Shown here one piece after another: positions 8,701 to 16,011 of a stretch of 64,000 nucleotides of DNA. The notes beneath the pieces are model-generated. The model was given only the letters and a program-made list of their open reading frames with translations. It was not told the DNA's origin and ran no database searches. Every line of letters starts with the position of its first letter. Position 1 is the first letter of the stretch. Both the position numbers and the translations under genes were made by a program. The stretch is taken from NCBI GenBank assembly GCA_963920635.1, contig OY987300.1:59620915-59684914 (forward strand), written 5' to 3'. This stretch comes from Pseudeuparius sepicola. Its lineage: Eukaryota > Arthropoda > Insecta > Coleoptera > Anthribidae.

Positions 8701-9439
8701 TGGAAATTTCAACGGGGAGTGGCAGATATGAAGCACCGTTTCCTATCTCAACTTTATTTATACTGATGACTAAACTCAAAATTTTGCGTAACGCCCACCC
8801 CGATCCATTGTCATGAAAATCTTCAAGCTTCTTTATAATCCTATCCTTTATATTATCTGTAAACCACAACTTTAAATCACTCCCCTGGTCAATTATAGCA
8901 TTTTTTGTGTTGAAGCATTTGTTGTCACTTATGACTGTATCTTGAGACATTTTAACAAATTCACCATTAAAAACCGCATTTACCTTAACAATGTGAAAAG
9001 CATTTAAAGTTCTAGTTATGCGACTCTTAAAAAGAATAAATGCATCGTCAAAAAACTGGAATAAATCGATGTGCCTCATATTTACTATAACACCTGTGCG
9101 AAGACGACTCTGGAACGCTGCTTGAACGTCCACCCATTTGACTCGATGACTTCTATTGAGGTGTTGCTTACCAGATCCAGTTTTGCATAATGTTTTGAAG
9201 TATAATTGAAGTCTTTTGAGATGTTGCAGATTGGCATGCAACTTTGACAAAGTGCCTTGGTGAAAATGACATCGGAGTGCTGAGGAATGCTGTCTCACCG
9301 ACAATTGCAACTTTTGCTGCCAACGTTGTAATACTTGTGGAAGTGTAGGTCTGTCACTTTCATTAAGTATGTTAAACACCTTCTCATATGCCTTTACAGT
9401 TTTGTCGCTCTCTGTAGCTATTTCATTACCATCGATCAT
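5702..9439 (-). CDS. Protein-primed family B DNA polymerase (pPolB)
   Basis: A 1245-residue protein, full length for a Polinton polymerase. The order is a long N-terminal region of unknown role; a C2H2-like finger (C402, C405, H418, C422); 3'-5' exonuclease motifs Exo I (Y-A-D-F-E, D456/E458), Exo II (G-Y-D-S-H-F, about 596-601) and Exo III (Y-L-K-T-D, D744); and an inserted treble-clef/HNH-like module (C545, C548, D-H-C-H 561-564, C577). Polymerase motifs A (Y-A-D-V-N-H-L-Y-G, D840), B (K-L-M-N-N-A-I-Y-G-K, about 980) and C (Y-T-D-T-D-S-L, about 1082) follow. It replicates the element from its termini using a protein primer. The TAA stop is embedded in an AATAAA poly(A) signal. No disruption. 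Confidence 0.95.
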   Translation of the reverse strand: MIDGNEIATESDKTVKAYEKVFNILNESDRPTLPQVLQRWQQKLQLSVRQHSSALRCHFHQGTLSKLHANLQHLKRLQLYFKTLCKTGSGKQHLNRSHRVKWVDVQAAFQSRLRTGVIVNMRHIDLFQFFDDAFILFKSRITRTLNAFHIVKVNAVFNGEFVKMSQDTVISDNKCFNTKNAIIDQGSDLKLWFTDNIKDRIIKKLEDFHDNGSGWALRKILSLVISINKVEIGNGASYLPLPVEISKKQACVNVKNSDEACFFWSVIAALYPSQKHIDRVNSYPHYRLKFKLDDIDLPMQLSQISKFEKLNEISINVYILELVSETPRQFITSPARLTKNKMDRHVNLLLIQSHYFLKTSDFEAPSVDDAHVDIKYHYCWIKDLSRLISKQSSKHNGRKFICERCLNYFSSQDKLEEHTVYCEQINNCKIEFPKEKFIEFKNFVNKERTPFTLYADFEAMLKPCGDSDASLKTVKYQRHEAFSAGYYFKCSFDNSLSFYKAYRGGDCMIWFANQIEEIAKFISSKLNLVEPMDEAISLKDATPNCHICEKKFNVNDIIVRDHCHLSSMFRGYAHQACNLNYKNSFVVPIIFHNLSGYDSHFIIRELAKRNHVNLLPVNNEKYISFRVFDNETNIKFWFIDSFKFLAFPLDKLASSLNSFENTRNEFRLSSENFDLLTRKGVFCYAYIDSLEKLEETALPSIQHFYNKLNDTNINEKDYGHAQLIWERFGVKTLGEYLDLYLKTDVLLLTDIFEHFRTTCLQNYGLDPAWYYTLPGFSWDCMLRYTKCKLETFQDSDILMFFERAIRGGVSQVSHRFSQANNKYMANYDASMPSKYILYADVNHLYGWAMCEPLPYGGFEWASNDTDVTKVADNADEGYILEVDLSYPDHLHAHHKDLPFAPEHRKPPGSKIKKLMTTLDDKKNYVIHYRALKQALQHGLILKKIHKVLKFKQSTWLAPYIQLNTHLRTVTTLDFEKNIMKLMNNAIYGKTMQNVRKHRIVRLLRTWEGRYGAKNLISSPRFRHRIIFEENLISVELNKTNIMFDKPLYVGMSILDISKTCVYEFHYDFMLKTFSPTNCLLLYTDTDSLVYEIRCEDMFEDVIKNHIHRFDTSDYPADNQYGIPLVNKKVPGLMKDELNGRILTHFVGLRSKMYTYKVQGKNLCVKKSKGVRGSVVAKQITYQDYFDCLFDKTEKIVNQRSIRSFSHNVFSISQSKIGLNPFDDKRYLVDSVSTLPWGHKDVRVDE

Positions 9440-9464
9440 CTTCGAAGCAATGAGTAGAGCAGTG

Positions 9465-9496
9465 TGCTAGAAATAGGCAGAGTTCCTACCTATATA
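9465..9496 (-). promoter_or_regulatory. TATA box for the DNA polymerase gene
   Basis: TATATAG on the minus strand begins at 9496, 57 nt before the polymerase ATG, predicting an RNA start near 9465. The initiator is not clear. The rest of 9440-9750 is AT-rich non-coding DNA. Confidence 0.4.
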
Positions 9497-9750
9497 GGGT
9501 AAGAGCGTCGAAGGATGGTCCCCTCTCCAAAATTTTAGTATGAAAACAGGATCTGAGAAAAGGTTTTTTTTTTGCTCCCTTTTTTATTTTAACATTTTAC
9601 CATTTTCTACAAACATTAATTTCACGAAGCACGTCTTTCCTGCAGCGGGAAAGTTTTTAAATTGACTTTTTTTCATAATCATTCTTTTCTGCTGGAAATG
9701 AAACAGCATAATAACTTTACATTTTTATTTACATTTTCACAAAAACTAAA

Positions 9751-10278
9751 TTATTTACATCGTCTTATAAATTCAGAAAAAAACATTAGTTCTACCCTCG
9801 GGCAGTGAAATGCTTTTCCAGGCCTCGTGATGTGTCGCTCACATTGGTTTGCACGCACTCGCTCGTAGAACCTCTGCTGCTTCCGAACAAGGACGTCGAA
9901 CTTGGGGCAGCCTAGATCCTCGATATTGTAAGATAAGTGGGCATACCCCGCGGCCTGCAGCAGATTCCTTTCAACTTGTCCTCCCTTGTAAGCTATAAGT
10001 TCATCGCCAGCGGACTCCCCCAGACGCCGAATCTCTTCTAACGCACTTTCCTGGGCTTCATCCGTTGCACAATCTTCAAACTTCAAGCCGTGCAAGTTCA
10101 TCGTTAACCAACGAGCAGTGCATGCATCCTTAGAAGATAGGCTGCGGTAGTTTCCCACACGATAATACCTGGATGTCACTTCCCTCGATTTCATATCGTA
10201 TATCGACATTTCTTTTATAACGAACTTTCCACTAACTTGAAAGCCATCAGCGTCGATGATATACCTGATGTTAGACAT
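9751..10278 (-). CDS. Conserved unknown Polinton/insect-virus protein
   Basis: A 175-residue protein. It starts with a beta-strand-like I-D-A-D-G-F, then a K-E-M-S-I-Y-D segment, a middle helix, a G-G-Q-V-E-R-N-L-L segment near 105, E-D-L-G-C-P-K-F-D near 125, and a cysteine/histidine-rich end (C-E-R-H, H-C-P). The layout (D-x-D-G-F early, conserved L-G-C-P and C/H cluster late) is one I associate with RNase H-like exonuclease-type ORFs of insect Polintons, but a catalytic set cannot be fixed by eye. GC content is higher than in its neighbours. TATA/initiator upstream. Confidence 0.55.
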   Translation of the reverse strand: MSNIRYIIDADGFQVSGKFVIKEMSIYDMKSREVTSRYYRVGNYRSLSSKDACTARWLTMNLHGLKFEDCATDEAQESALEEIRRLGESAGDELIAYKGGQVERNLLQAAGYAHLSYNIEDLGCPKFDVLVRKQQRFYERVRANQCERHITRPGKAFHCPRVELMFFSEFIRRCK

Positions 10279-10318
10279 TACGATTTGCAGAAAACTAAAG
10301 ATTTGTAGAAACTATCAC

Positions 10319-10343
10319 TGAAAGCAAAGATATGACTCTTATA
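10319..10343 (-). promoter_or_regulatory. TATA box and TCAGT initiator for the 9751-10278 gene
   Basis: Minus-strand TATAAG begins at 10343 and TCAGT has its A at 10319, 24 nt away, with the ATG at 10278. The spacing is slightly short. Confidence 0.4.
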
Positions 10344-10544
10344 TTCCAATACTTCTTACTATGCGGAAAGAAGGGATGTGGGCGGTACCATGTAGGAGGG
10401 CACTGATGGGGCGGGGTTGGTGGGGACTTTCGGTAATCTGACAACGTTGCCTCCGGTGGGCGGGTCTCCCTAACGTTCAGGAAAAATCTACCAAACTGGC
10501 AACACTGTTCCGATATACACACGATGCGTGGCGCGTTTCCTCTT

Positions 10545-10628
10545 CAGTTCACCCGTGTTTCACAGTCGTGTTCCGAGCCGCTTTTACTCAGTTCACCCGT
10601 GTTCCGAACCGCTTTTACTCAGTTCACC
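10545..10628 (+). repeat. Leader direct repeats carrying CAGTTCACC
   Basis: The motif CAGTTCACC occurs at 10545, 10589 and 10620 within a nearly repeated 31-base unit (TTTTACTCAGTTCACCCGTG and what follows). Each copy contains a TCAGT-type initiator. They lie just upstream of the spliced gene's ATG at 10652 and may be a multi-start promoter or leader. Confidence 0.45.
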
Positions 10629-10651
10629 TGTGCTTCGTCGCTTTGAACAGT

Positions 10652-11483
10652 ATGGAATCATCAAAAATTAAAATTCTAAGTGATTGCCGTTTGGTAGCTG
10701 TAAGTTTTTTAGTTTAATTTCTCATTCGATTCTCATTGAACCCATTTACTTGTAGCCAACTCGGAGTGCCGACGAGACGGTCAACGCTGTGGCGTCAATT
10801 TGCCCCGAACCTGTAAGTTTGCATTAATCAGTATTTTCCCATATAATGTTTTCCTTTCATAGCTGCCCAATCTCAACTCAAGCGTGTTGAGTCTGCTGGA
10901 GGAGCCATTCATCGCAGGGCTCACCAACCAGCAACTCTGCGACATGGCTCTTGATGATTATGGTTCCGATTTTGAAGTTGGACGTCTTCCATCACCGGCA
11001 GCATCGTCAAAGGTAAGCTAACATTTATAAAATTCGCTATTTTCAAATAAGGTTTCTTCCTCACAGATAGATAATCAAAGCCGGTGTGGGGGCTCCAGGG
11101 CTTCATCGCGGTCGTCATGCAAGAGGTTAAGCGACGAGGCAGACGATTTGGTAGCGAAGCGACCCTCCCAGGAGTCACAGACAACGCGTGGGGGAAAGAA
11201 TTTGACAATGCTAAATGAAAAGGGGAGATTTGTGAACGAGCAGCATCAAAGTGTGAGTGAAGTATTTATGAATATGAGAGAGTTGGCAGATGGGGGCATT
11301 TCAAACGCAAACGAAAAAAAGAGAAGGTTTGAATGTGTGATGAATCGAATGCAAAGGGAGTGGGATGAATGTGAAAAGAGGATGTTGAAAATAAAAGCCA
11401 TTTATAATCGTGCGAAAGAAGGGCGTGCCTCATGTATGAATGAAGTTGAAAAACTTGAACGCATGAAAAAAAATCTCCCCTAA
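10652..11483 (+). CDS. Spliced four-exon gene, nuclear coiled-coil-type protein
   Basis: Join 10652-10699, 10756-10812, 10863-11012, 11067-11483: 16, 19, 50 and 138 codons plus stop, 223 residues. All three introns are 50-56 nt, in phase 0, with GTAAG donors and TAG/CAG acceptors, and the frame stays open across all joins. The first half is acidic/serine-rich. A basic patch (K-R-L-S to A-K-R-P, exon 4) looks like a bipartite nuclear signal. The last 75 residues are a charged helix with E/K/R heptads. I do not recognise the family. The ATG context is CAGTATGG. Mini-introns are compatible with either a host-derived gene or viral splicing. Confidence 0.7.
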
Positions 11484-11689
11484 ATATATTTAGTTATACG
11501 TATATGTATAGATAAGTTTCATTATTTTATCCAATTAGATGTAAGTGTGTATATATTTAGAAATTAGTGTTTATTGTATATATATATTTTTTTAATATAA
11601 AACATAAATATATTTCTCTTGTTTCATTCCACACATTAAATATCTAACAAAATCATTCTGAGCCTTTAATTTTCCAGTTTCTTAAACAA

Positions 11690-12400
11690 AGAAACCAATA
11701 TAATTAGTCTGGAGAGCGCTCAGTCAAACACTCTGTATACCATAGAACTCTGAAAATATAAAGAAAAAACTATTTTTATAATAAATAGAGAATAATTTGT
11801 ATAACACAGCCGTAAAGTTTTCAAAATAAACTATAGTCGCCCCCAGTTAATTTTCAAGAATGTTTCTTAAGCATAGAAACCAATATAATTAGTCTGGAGA
11901 GCGCTGAGTTAAACACTCTGTATACCATAGAACTCTCTGAAAATATAAAGAAAAACGATTTTTATAATAAATAGAGAATAATTTGTATAACACAGCCGTA
12001 ATGTTTTCAAAAATAAACTATAGTCGCCCCCAGTTAATTTTCAAGAATGTTTCTTAAGCATAGAAACCAATATAATTAGTCTGGAGAGCGCTGAGTTAAA
12101 CACTCTGTATACCATAGAACTCTCTGAAAATATAACGAAAAACGATTTTTATAATAAATAGTGAATAATTTTATATAACTCAACCATAAAGTGTTCAAAA
12201 AATAAGTTATAATCAACCCAAGACCACAGCTTCCAGCCCGAAGCGTCGTCTGTACCGCACGTCGACTGGAACCGCGCCTCGACCTTCGATGGAGCGCGTG
12301 GCGCGTGTCCGCCACCTTCTGGAATGAGAGCGCCGAGTTAAACACTCTGTATACCATAGAACTCTCTGAAAATACCATAAAGAAAAAACTATTTTTATAA
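11690..12400. repeat. Subterminal tandem repeats, about 186-bp unit
   Basis: A unit with TAGTCTGGAGAGCGCT, then CACTCTGTATACCATAGAAC, then an A/T-rich tail ending TATAGTCGCCCCCAG, recurs with starts near 11706, 11891, 12078 and, more diverged, about 12324. Spacings are 185, 187 and about 246. The last copies are separated by a GC-rich insert (12228-12322). ORFs reading through it are by-products of the repeat. It probably belongs to the terminal or subterminal region of the Polinton. Confidence 0.75.
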
Positions 12401-12463
12401 TAAATTTGTAAATATCGAATAATTTTGTATAACACAACCATAAAGGGCCCAAAAAATAAGCCA

Positions 12464-12740
12464 TAGTCAACCCAAGACCGTAAGGTCGAGTCCAGTTCGA
12501 AGCGCGGTTATTCTACCTGCCTGTCTGGACTGTACCGGAGGAGCCCCGACTGAGCGGTATTCTAGCGTCCGACTAGACTGTACCCTCGGCACGCCCGCGG
12601 CAGCATCCCCCGAGAAGCGGTACCGCTGACTGTACCACCGCAGCGCGGCGTTTGATACTTTCTCCTACTGGCCCACCCACGTTGCATACCCCAAGCAGGC
12701 GACTTCAACGCGCTACCTGAATAAGAAAGGGTAGAAATTT
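12464..12740. other. GC-rich non-coding block before the tRNA-like sequence
   Basis: This block is strongly GC-rich in an AT-rich setting and holds three copies of GACTGTACC (near 12527, 12570 and 12628), each preceded by a CTGA/CTAGA-like base context. No convincing ORF is present. It could be a structured RNA or a replication or packaging region; nothing in the sequence decides this. Confidence 0.35.
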
Positions 12741-12756
12741 TCAAGAAACCCCTTTG

Positions 12757-12833
12757 GAAATACAGCCGTGGTTAAGAGACAAGCGTCTTTTGCTACCAGC
12801 TAGGTGTCTCGGGTTCAATCCCCGGGTATTTCA
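12757..12833 (+). tRNA. tRNA-like sequence (possibly Lys-CTT-like, degenerate)
   Basis: A perfect 7-bp acceptor stem pairs GAAATAC (12757-12763) with GTATTTC (12826-12832), followed by an A discriminator. A 5-bp T stem (with one G-T pair) closes a TTCAATC loop, and the Pol III B box GGTTCAATCC is at 12812-12821. An A-box-like GTGGTTAAGAG is at 12768. The anticodon arm is poor: GTCTTTT can form the loop but only three stem pairs hold, and the D arm is weak. It may be a viral tRNA-like RNA, a pseudo-tRNA or a SINE head. Confidence 0.4.
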
Positions 12834-13144
12834 GAGCACTGAAAACAAAACTAATGGGGGGAGGGGGGGCCAAGGGGGCCAAGTGGCTAAGTGGCAATTA
12901 AAGCAATTGGCAATATTTTTTTAAATAAAAAAATAAAAATTACTTTTTCAAAAAATGTTTTACTTTTTTTTTGCATATTCTTAGAGCAATTGTCTAATTG
13001 GATATTATGTAGAATATTTTCTCACTGTCCTTGGGAAATTCGCTAGGCATTTTTTTTATGATTTGTTTAAAATCAGAATATCTGTGCCCAGACAATATTG
13101 GGATTTGTAGTAAAAAACACACAAACAAATAATATTTTTTATTT
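12834..13144. other. Non-coding: G-run then AT-rich DNA
   Basis: A G-run with three CCAAG/GCCAAG-type repeats (12855-12900) is followed by AT-rich sequence. No gene is seen. Confidence 0.4.
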
Positions 13145-13246
13145 TCACAACTTTACATTTCTAAACTTTTTAGTTAGTTCATACATAATAATCAAGCGTC
13201 TCAGCTCTTCGAGTGCCTCCATATATCGCCGCAGTCTCTCGCTCAT
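13145..13246 (-). CDS. 33-residue basic ORF in ATGA overlap
   Basis: The ATG (13244-13246) overlaps the stop of the upstream gene as ATGA (13243-13246). The 33 codons encode an amphipathic helix rich in R, E, L and K with no cysteines. The stop at 13145-13147 is followed within a few bases by a minus-strand AATAAA poly(A) signal, so the ORF fills the space to the 3' end. The stop-start overlap suggests termination-reinitiation. Function unknown. Confidence 0.4.
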   Translation of the reverse strand: MSERLRRYMEALEELRRLIIMYELTKKFRNVKL

Positions 13247-13530
13247 GCTTCAGAAAATATAATATTTGTAGTCTTGCCGACGGGCCCCAAGCTTGTTAAA
13301 AAATACCTTTTGTCACCATTCAATTCGTCAATTCGCTCTTGAGTTAATTGCTCCGTAAAACGCTGAGGCAGGATGGTCTTGAAGTCGGCAAATTCCACCA
13401 CTACCTTTTCCCCAAACTTGGTATTTATTCTCTTAAAACACTGGATCTCAAATTTTTTATTTACTTCCAAATCTCGAACATTCACCAGATTTTTCACCAG
13501 CAAATTGTTTAAACTATTTAAGAAGGACAT
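13243..13530 (-). CDS. Small OB-fold-like (possible ssDNA-binding) Polinton protein
   Basis: A 95-residue protein. The core reads F-E-I-Q-C-F-K-R-I-N-T-K-F-G-E-K-V-V-V-E, then a F-K-T-I-L-P-Q-R-F segment and a later Y-F-L-x-S-L-G strand. This strand order resembles small OB-fold nucleic-acid-binding proteins that I associate with insect Polintons. The start is fixed by the promoter: TATA at 13583 and the initiator at 13552 put the RNA start between the in-frame ATG at 13614 and the ATG at 13530. It forms a dicistron with the 33-residue ORF. An ssDNA-binding role next to a protein-primed polymerase is plausible but inferred. Confidence 0.55.
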   Translation of the reverse strand: MSFLNSLNNLLVKNLVNVRDLEVNKKFEIQCFKRINTKFGEKVVVEFADFKTILPQRFTEQLTQERIDELNGDKRYFLTSLGPVGKTTNIIFSEA

Positions 13531-13551
13531 GTTGTAAATGATCTGCGTGTC

Positions 13552-13584
13552 TGATGAGATCTTAGTTGAACCTCTCCTATATAG
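13552..13584 (-). promoter_or_regulatory. TATA box and TCAG initiator deciding the start at 13530
   Basis: Minus-strand TATATAG begins at 13583. TCAGAC has its A at 13552, exactly 31 nt downstream. The leader to the ATG is 22 nt. Confidence 0.6.
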
Positions 13585-13617
13585 CTGTTTCAATAGGAGT
13601 GGGGAGACGGGCAAAAC

Positions 13618-13673
13618 CTAGGAGAGTACCAGACCAGACAGGTTTCGACAAGTCTGGTCTGGTGCTCTCTTAG
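13618..13673. repeat. 22-bp near-perfect hairpin near the right edge of the Polinton
   Basis: Arms 13618-13639 and 13652-13673 pair with two mismatches around a 12-base loop. The core ACCAGACCAGAC pairs with GTCTGGTCTGGT. It lies just upstream of the last Polinton gene. Confidence 0.7.
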
Positions 13674-14649
13674 TATCTCTACTAATAATTAAAGTGGACA
13701 AATGTGTTGTGGGAGGAAAATACCTATAGAGAATATCACCCAAGCTAAAGGAAGGTGATGTCCCAAAAATTTTTGAGAATGTGCCAAAATATTGTGAGTG
13801 CAGTGCCGTTTAACTCTCAGCCTAAAATAGCTGAGGCAGGTTGAAAATTTTGAAAAAACAATTAGAGAAAGCTTGGATGCACAAAACCAATAATGTAATA
13901 GATGAAAGAAAACTTGCCAAATTTTTACGAAATTTGTTTTTTCTACTTATCTCCAAAAATGCCTTTCATTACATAGAACTAAGTTGGTCACGTGACTACG
14001 CGATTATGCGTTAGCGCCGTGGCCTGTCTTTATCGTTGGCCTCGTTTTGTCACGCAGTGACGACATGCGCGAGTTGGCACAAAATTCGTTCCGCAAGTGA
14101 TCATATCTTTACAGTTATAGCATCATGTGTCCTATACAACTAGAAAATTAATCCCAACTTAGCTCTGAAAAATGCAACTCGGGAAAAACTGAATCGAAGA
14201 ATGGTAGGGTCCTCTTAAAAAGTGCTTGAGCTGTCTTGAAAAGAGCCGAGAAATGTTATGGTCTCTACTTGTTAATATCTAATTTTTTTATTATCCCTAA
14301 CAACTCTATTAAATTATTGTCATATACAGGGTGACCCATTTTGTCATTTTGTAAAAAACTGAAACACGCGAAGTAAATTTTTTTTCTATTATCAATCAGT
14401 AGGTAATAATCTACTAGCCTAAATCTTATTTAATAGGTTTGCTAGTTTGTGATGGTGGTGATTCAACATTTTGACCCATAAAATGGCTTCTTTTGATTTG
14501 TAGCGAGCAACACCCATAATTTTGAAGTTTTGATCAATACAAATTTTAATCAAAGTGATTACTCACCTTTTGAGACAAAAATTATTTATAAATATTTATC
14601 ACAATGACCGTCATTAGGCTTTTTGCGCAAGTGCTAATTGAGAGAATAA

Positions 14650-14903
14650 CGCCGTGAAAAGTGAGATGACAAAAGGAAATTTGAAAATTCATTTTCTAGG
14701 AAACTAGGCCCAAGCACCAAAAACTAAGGTCAGATTCGTGTTCAGGGACCTCGAAAATAGGGGGTAGCCACAAATATCGCCGTGAAAAGTGAGGTGTCAA
14801 AAGGAAATTTGAAAATTCATTTTCTCGGAAACTACGTCCGAGCATCAAAAACGAAGGTCAGATTCGTGTTCAGGGACCTTGAAAATAGGGGTAGCCAAAA
14901 TTT
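14650..14903 (+). repeat. 128-bp tandem duplication
   Basis: Two copies (14650-14777, 14778-14903) begin CGCCGTGAAAAGTGAG and end with AAAATAGGGG-TAGCC. They differ by scattered substitutions. No ORF. Confidence 0.8.
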
Positions 14904-15455
14904 CAAAAAAATCGGGGCAGGCATACACCATGGAAAACTTTTACCCTCCTTTTGAGTTTCGGTCAACAATGGTTTTTCTTTGGCCTATAAAGAGCAAAAA
15001 ACACATTTGTAGATAAGTCAGATATTGATAAATATCAATCATATCTTGCGTGCAGAGACCATTTGTGGATATACAGTGCGACCCACTTCAAACCGGAACA
15101 CTCCCCTAAAATGTGTAGTTGAATAATGACACTAATTACTTTATTGTCTCAACTCTCCCTATCCAGGTACCCGAGTTTAGTATATATAAATATATTCCCT
15201 TATCAATACCAGTGATTATAGTATAGTACATGCATAATAGACGAAAATATCATTGAAATCATTGGAAGCGATATTTGGGAAAAAACTATTTTGTGACCTT
15301 TGACCTTGAATATATTAAGACGCGGACACGAGATTTTATGAGACTTTTTAGACAACTCTTATTAGAATGCCACAATAAAGGTTTATACAAGCTTACAGCT
15401 TATTATCTCTCATTCCGAGGTGGAACCCCTGATCAATACCATAATGATTCATTAT

Positions 15456-15490
15456 GGGTTCTTTATTCATTATTAATGAATAAAGAACCC
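15456..15490. repeat. Perfect 16-bp palindrome with 3-base loop
   Basis: GGGTTCTTTATTCATT (15456-15471) is followed by a 3-base loop and its exact reverse complement (15475-15490). A related inverted copy with the same GGTTCTTTATTCATT core is at about 15652-15668. Confidence 0.85.
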
Positions 15491-15850
15491 TAGGAAGGAG
15501 CATGTTTGGGAGTAACGCGCGACAGGGATAGTGCCTGCATCTTCATTTTTTTGTAAAATCAGTACCTAAAATTCAGGCCAAAATTTATTAAGGCATGTTT
15601 CATCCATCTCACGTATTTTATAATATCCACAGAGCTTTGACTCCTTCCTGGGGTTCTTTATTCATTGTTGCAACAATATAATATGTACGAGTGGAATGTT
15701 TGATCGATATTTTTTTGTTTAAGAGCACATAAAAGCGGTAATAACAATTAAGGGAGCAAAAAGTAACAAAAAAGGTGCAACAATAACAATAGCTATATAA
15801 GTTAAATTCAGGACTGTATCGCACATATCTGATAATGTAAATGTTTCTAG

Positions 15851-16011
15851 GTCGCACTCAGATTGGCGGGATGCCTGGCATAACGAAAAGTTTTCAAGAT
15901 GCCGGGAAACCCTTGTGAGACATCTTTACTGGGCTTGCGAAAAGGACATTTACCGTTTGACTAGAAGAAATGACCCAAATTTTAACCGCCTTCCCTATGA
16001 TGTCGAAGAAG
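15851..16011 (+). CDS. Ilp7: Insulin-like peptide 7 (relaxin-like), B-chain exon
   Basis: An internal exon with a TTTCTAG acceptor and GTAAAA donor; 1 nt + 53 codons + 1 nt. It encodes a S-D-W-R-D-A-W segment, then the B chain with the two insulin-family cysteines spaced C-x11-C (R-C-R-E-T-L to W-A-C-E-K-D-I-Y-R) and the dibasic cut site L-T-R-R-N. This W-A-C-E-K-D-I-Y-R-L-T-R-R block is the hallmark of Drosophila ILP7 and its arthropod orthologues. The peptide is a secreted hormone of neurons, linked in flies to reproduction and feeding. The preceding exon (signal peptide, ending in phase 2) was not found. The frame joins correctly to the A-chain exon. Confidence 0.9.

Larger units (their letters stand above)
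13674..15850. other. Non-coding upstream/intronic DNA of Ilp7 with repeats
   Basis: The right end of the Polinton should lie here or slightly before, but without its left terminal repeat I cannot place it. Contents are an E-box-like, GC-richer patch at 13985-14110, a CAGGGTGACCC repeat start at 14331, and the repeats listed separately. The Ilp7 signal-peptide exon was sought here and not found. Confidence 0.4.

Noticed and set aside
10295..10522. Minus-strand proline-rich ORF
   Set aside because: It overlaps the promoter of the 9751-10278 gene and the leader of the spliced gene; composition is a by-product of GC-rich non-coding DNA.
12076..12470. Minus-strand ORFs in the 186-bp repeats
   Set aside because: They repeat with the unit and run through the GC insert; no family resemblance.
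13531..13614. Longer N-terminus for the OB-fold-like gene
   Set aside because: The TATA box at 13583 and initiator at 13552 place the RNA start downstream of ATG 13614.
15275..15493. Candidate signal-peptide exon of Ilp7
   Set aside because: No hydrophobic leader, no donor in the right phase, and its end is the 16-bp palindrome.
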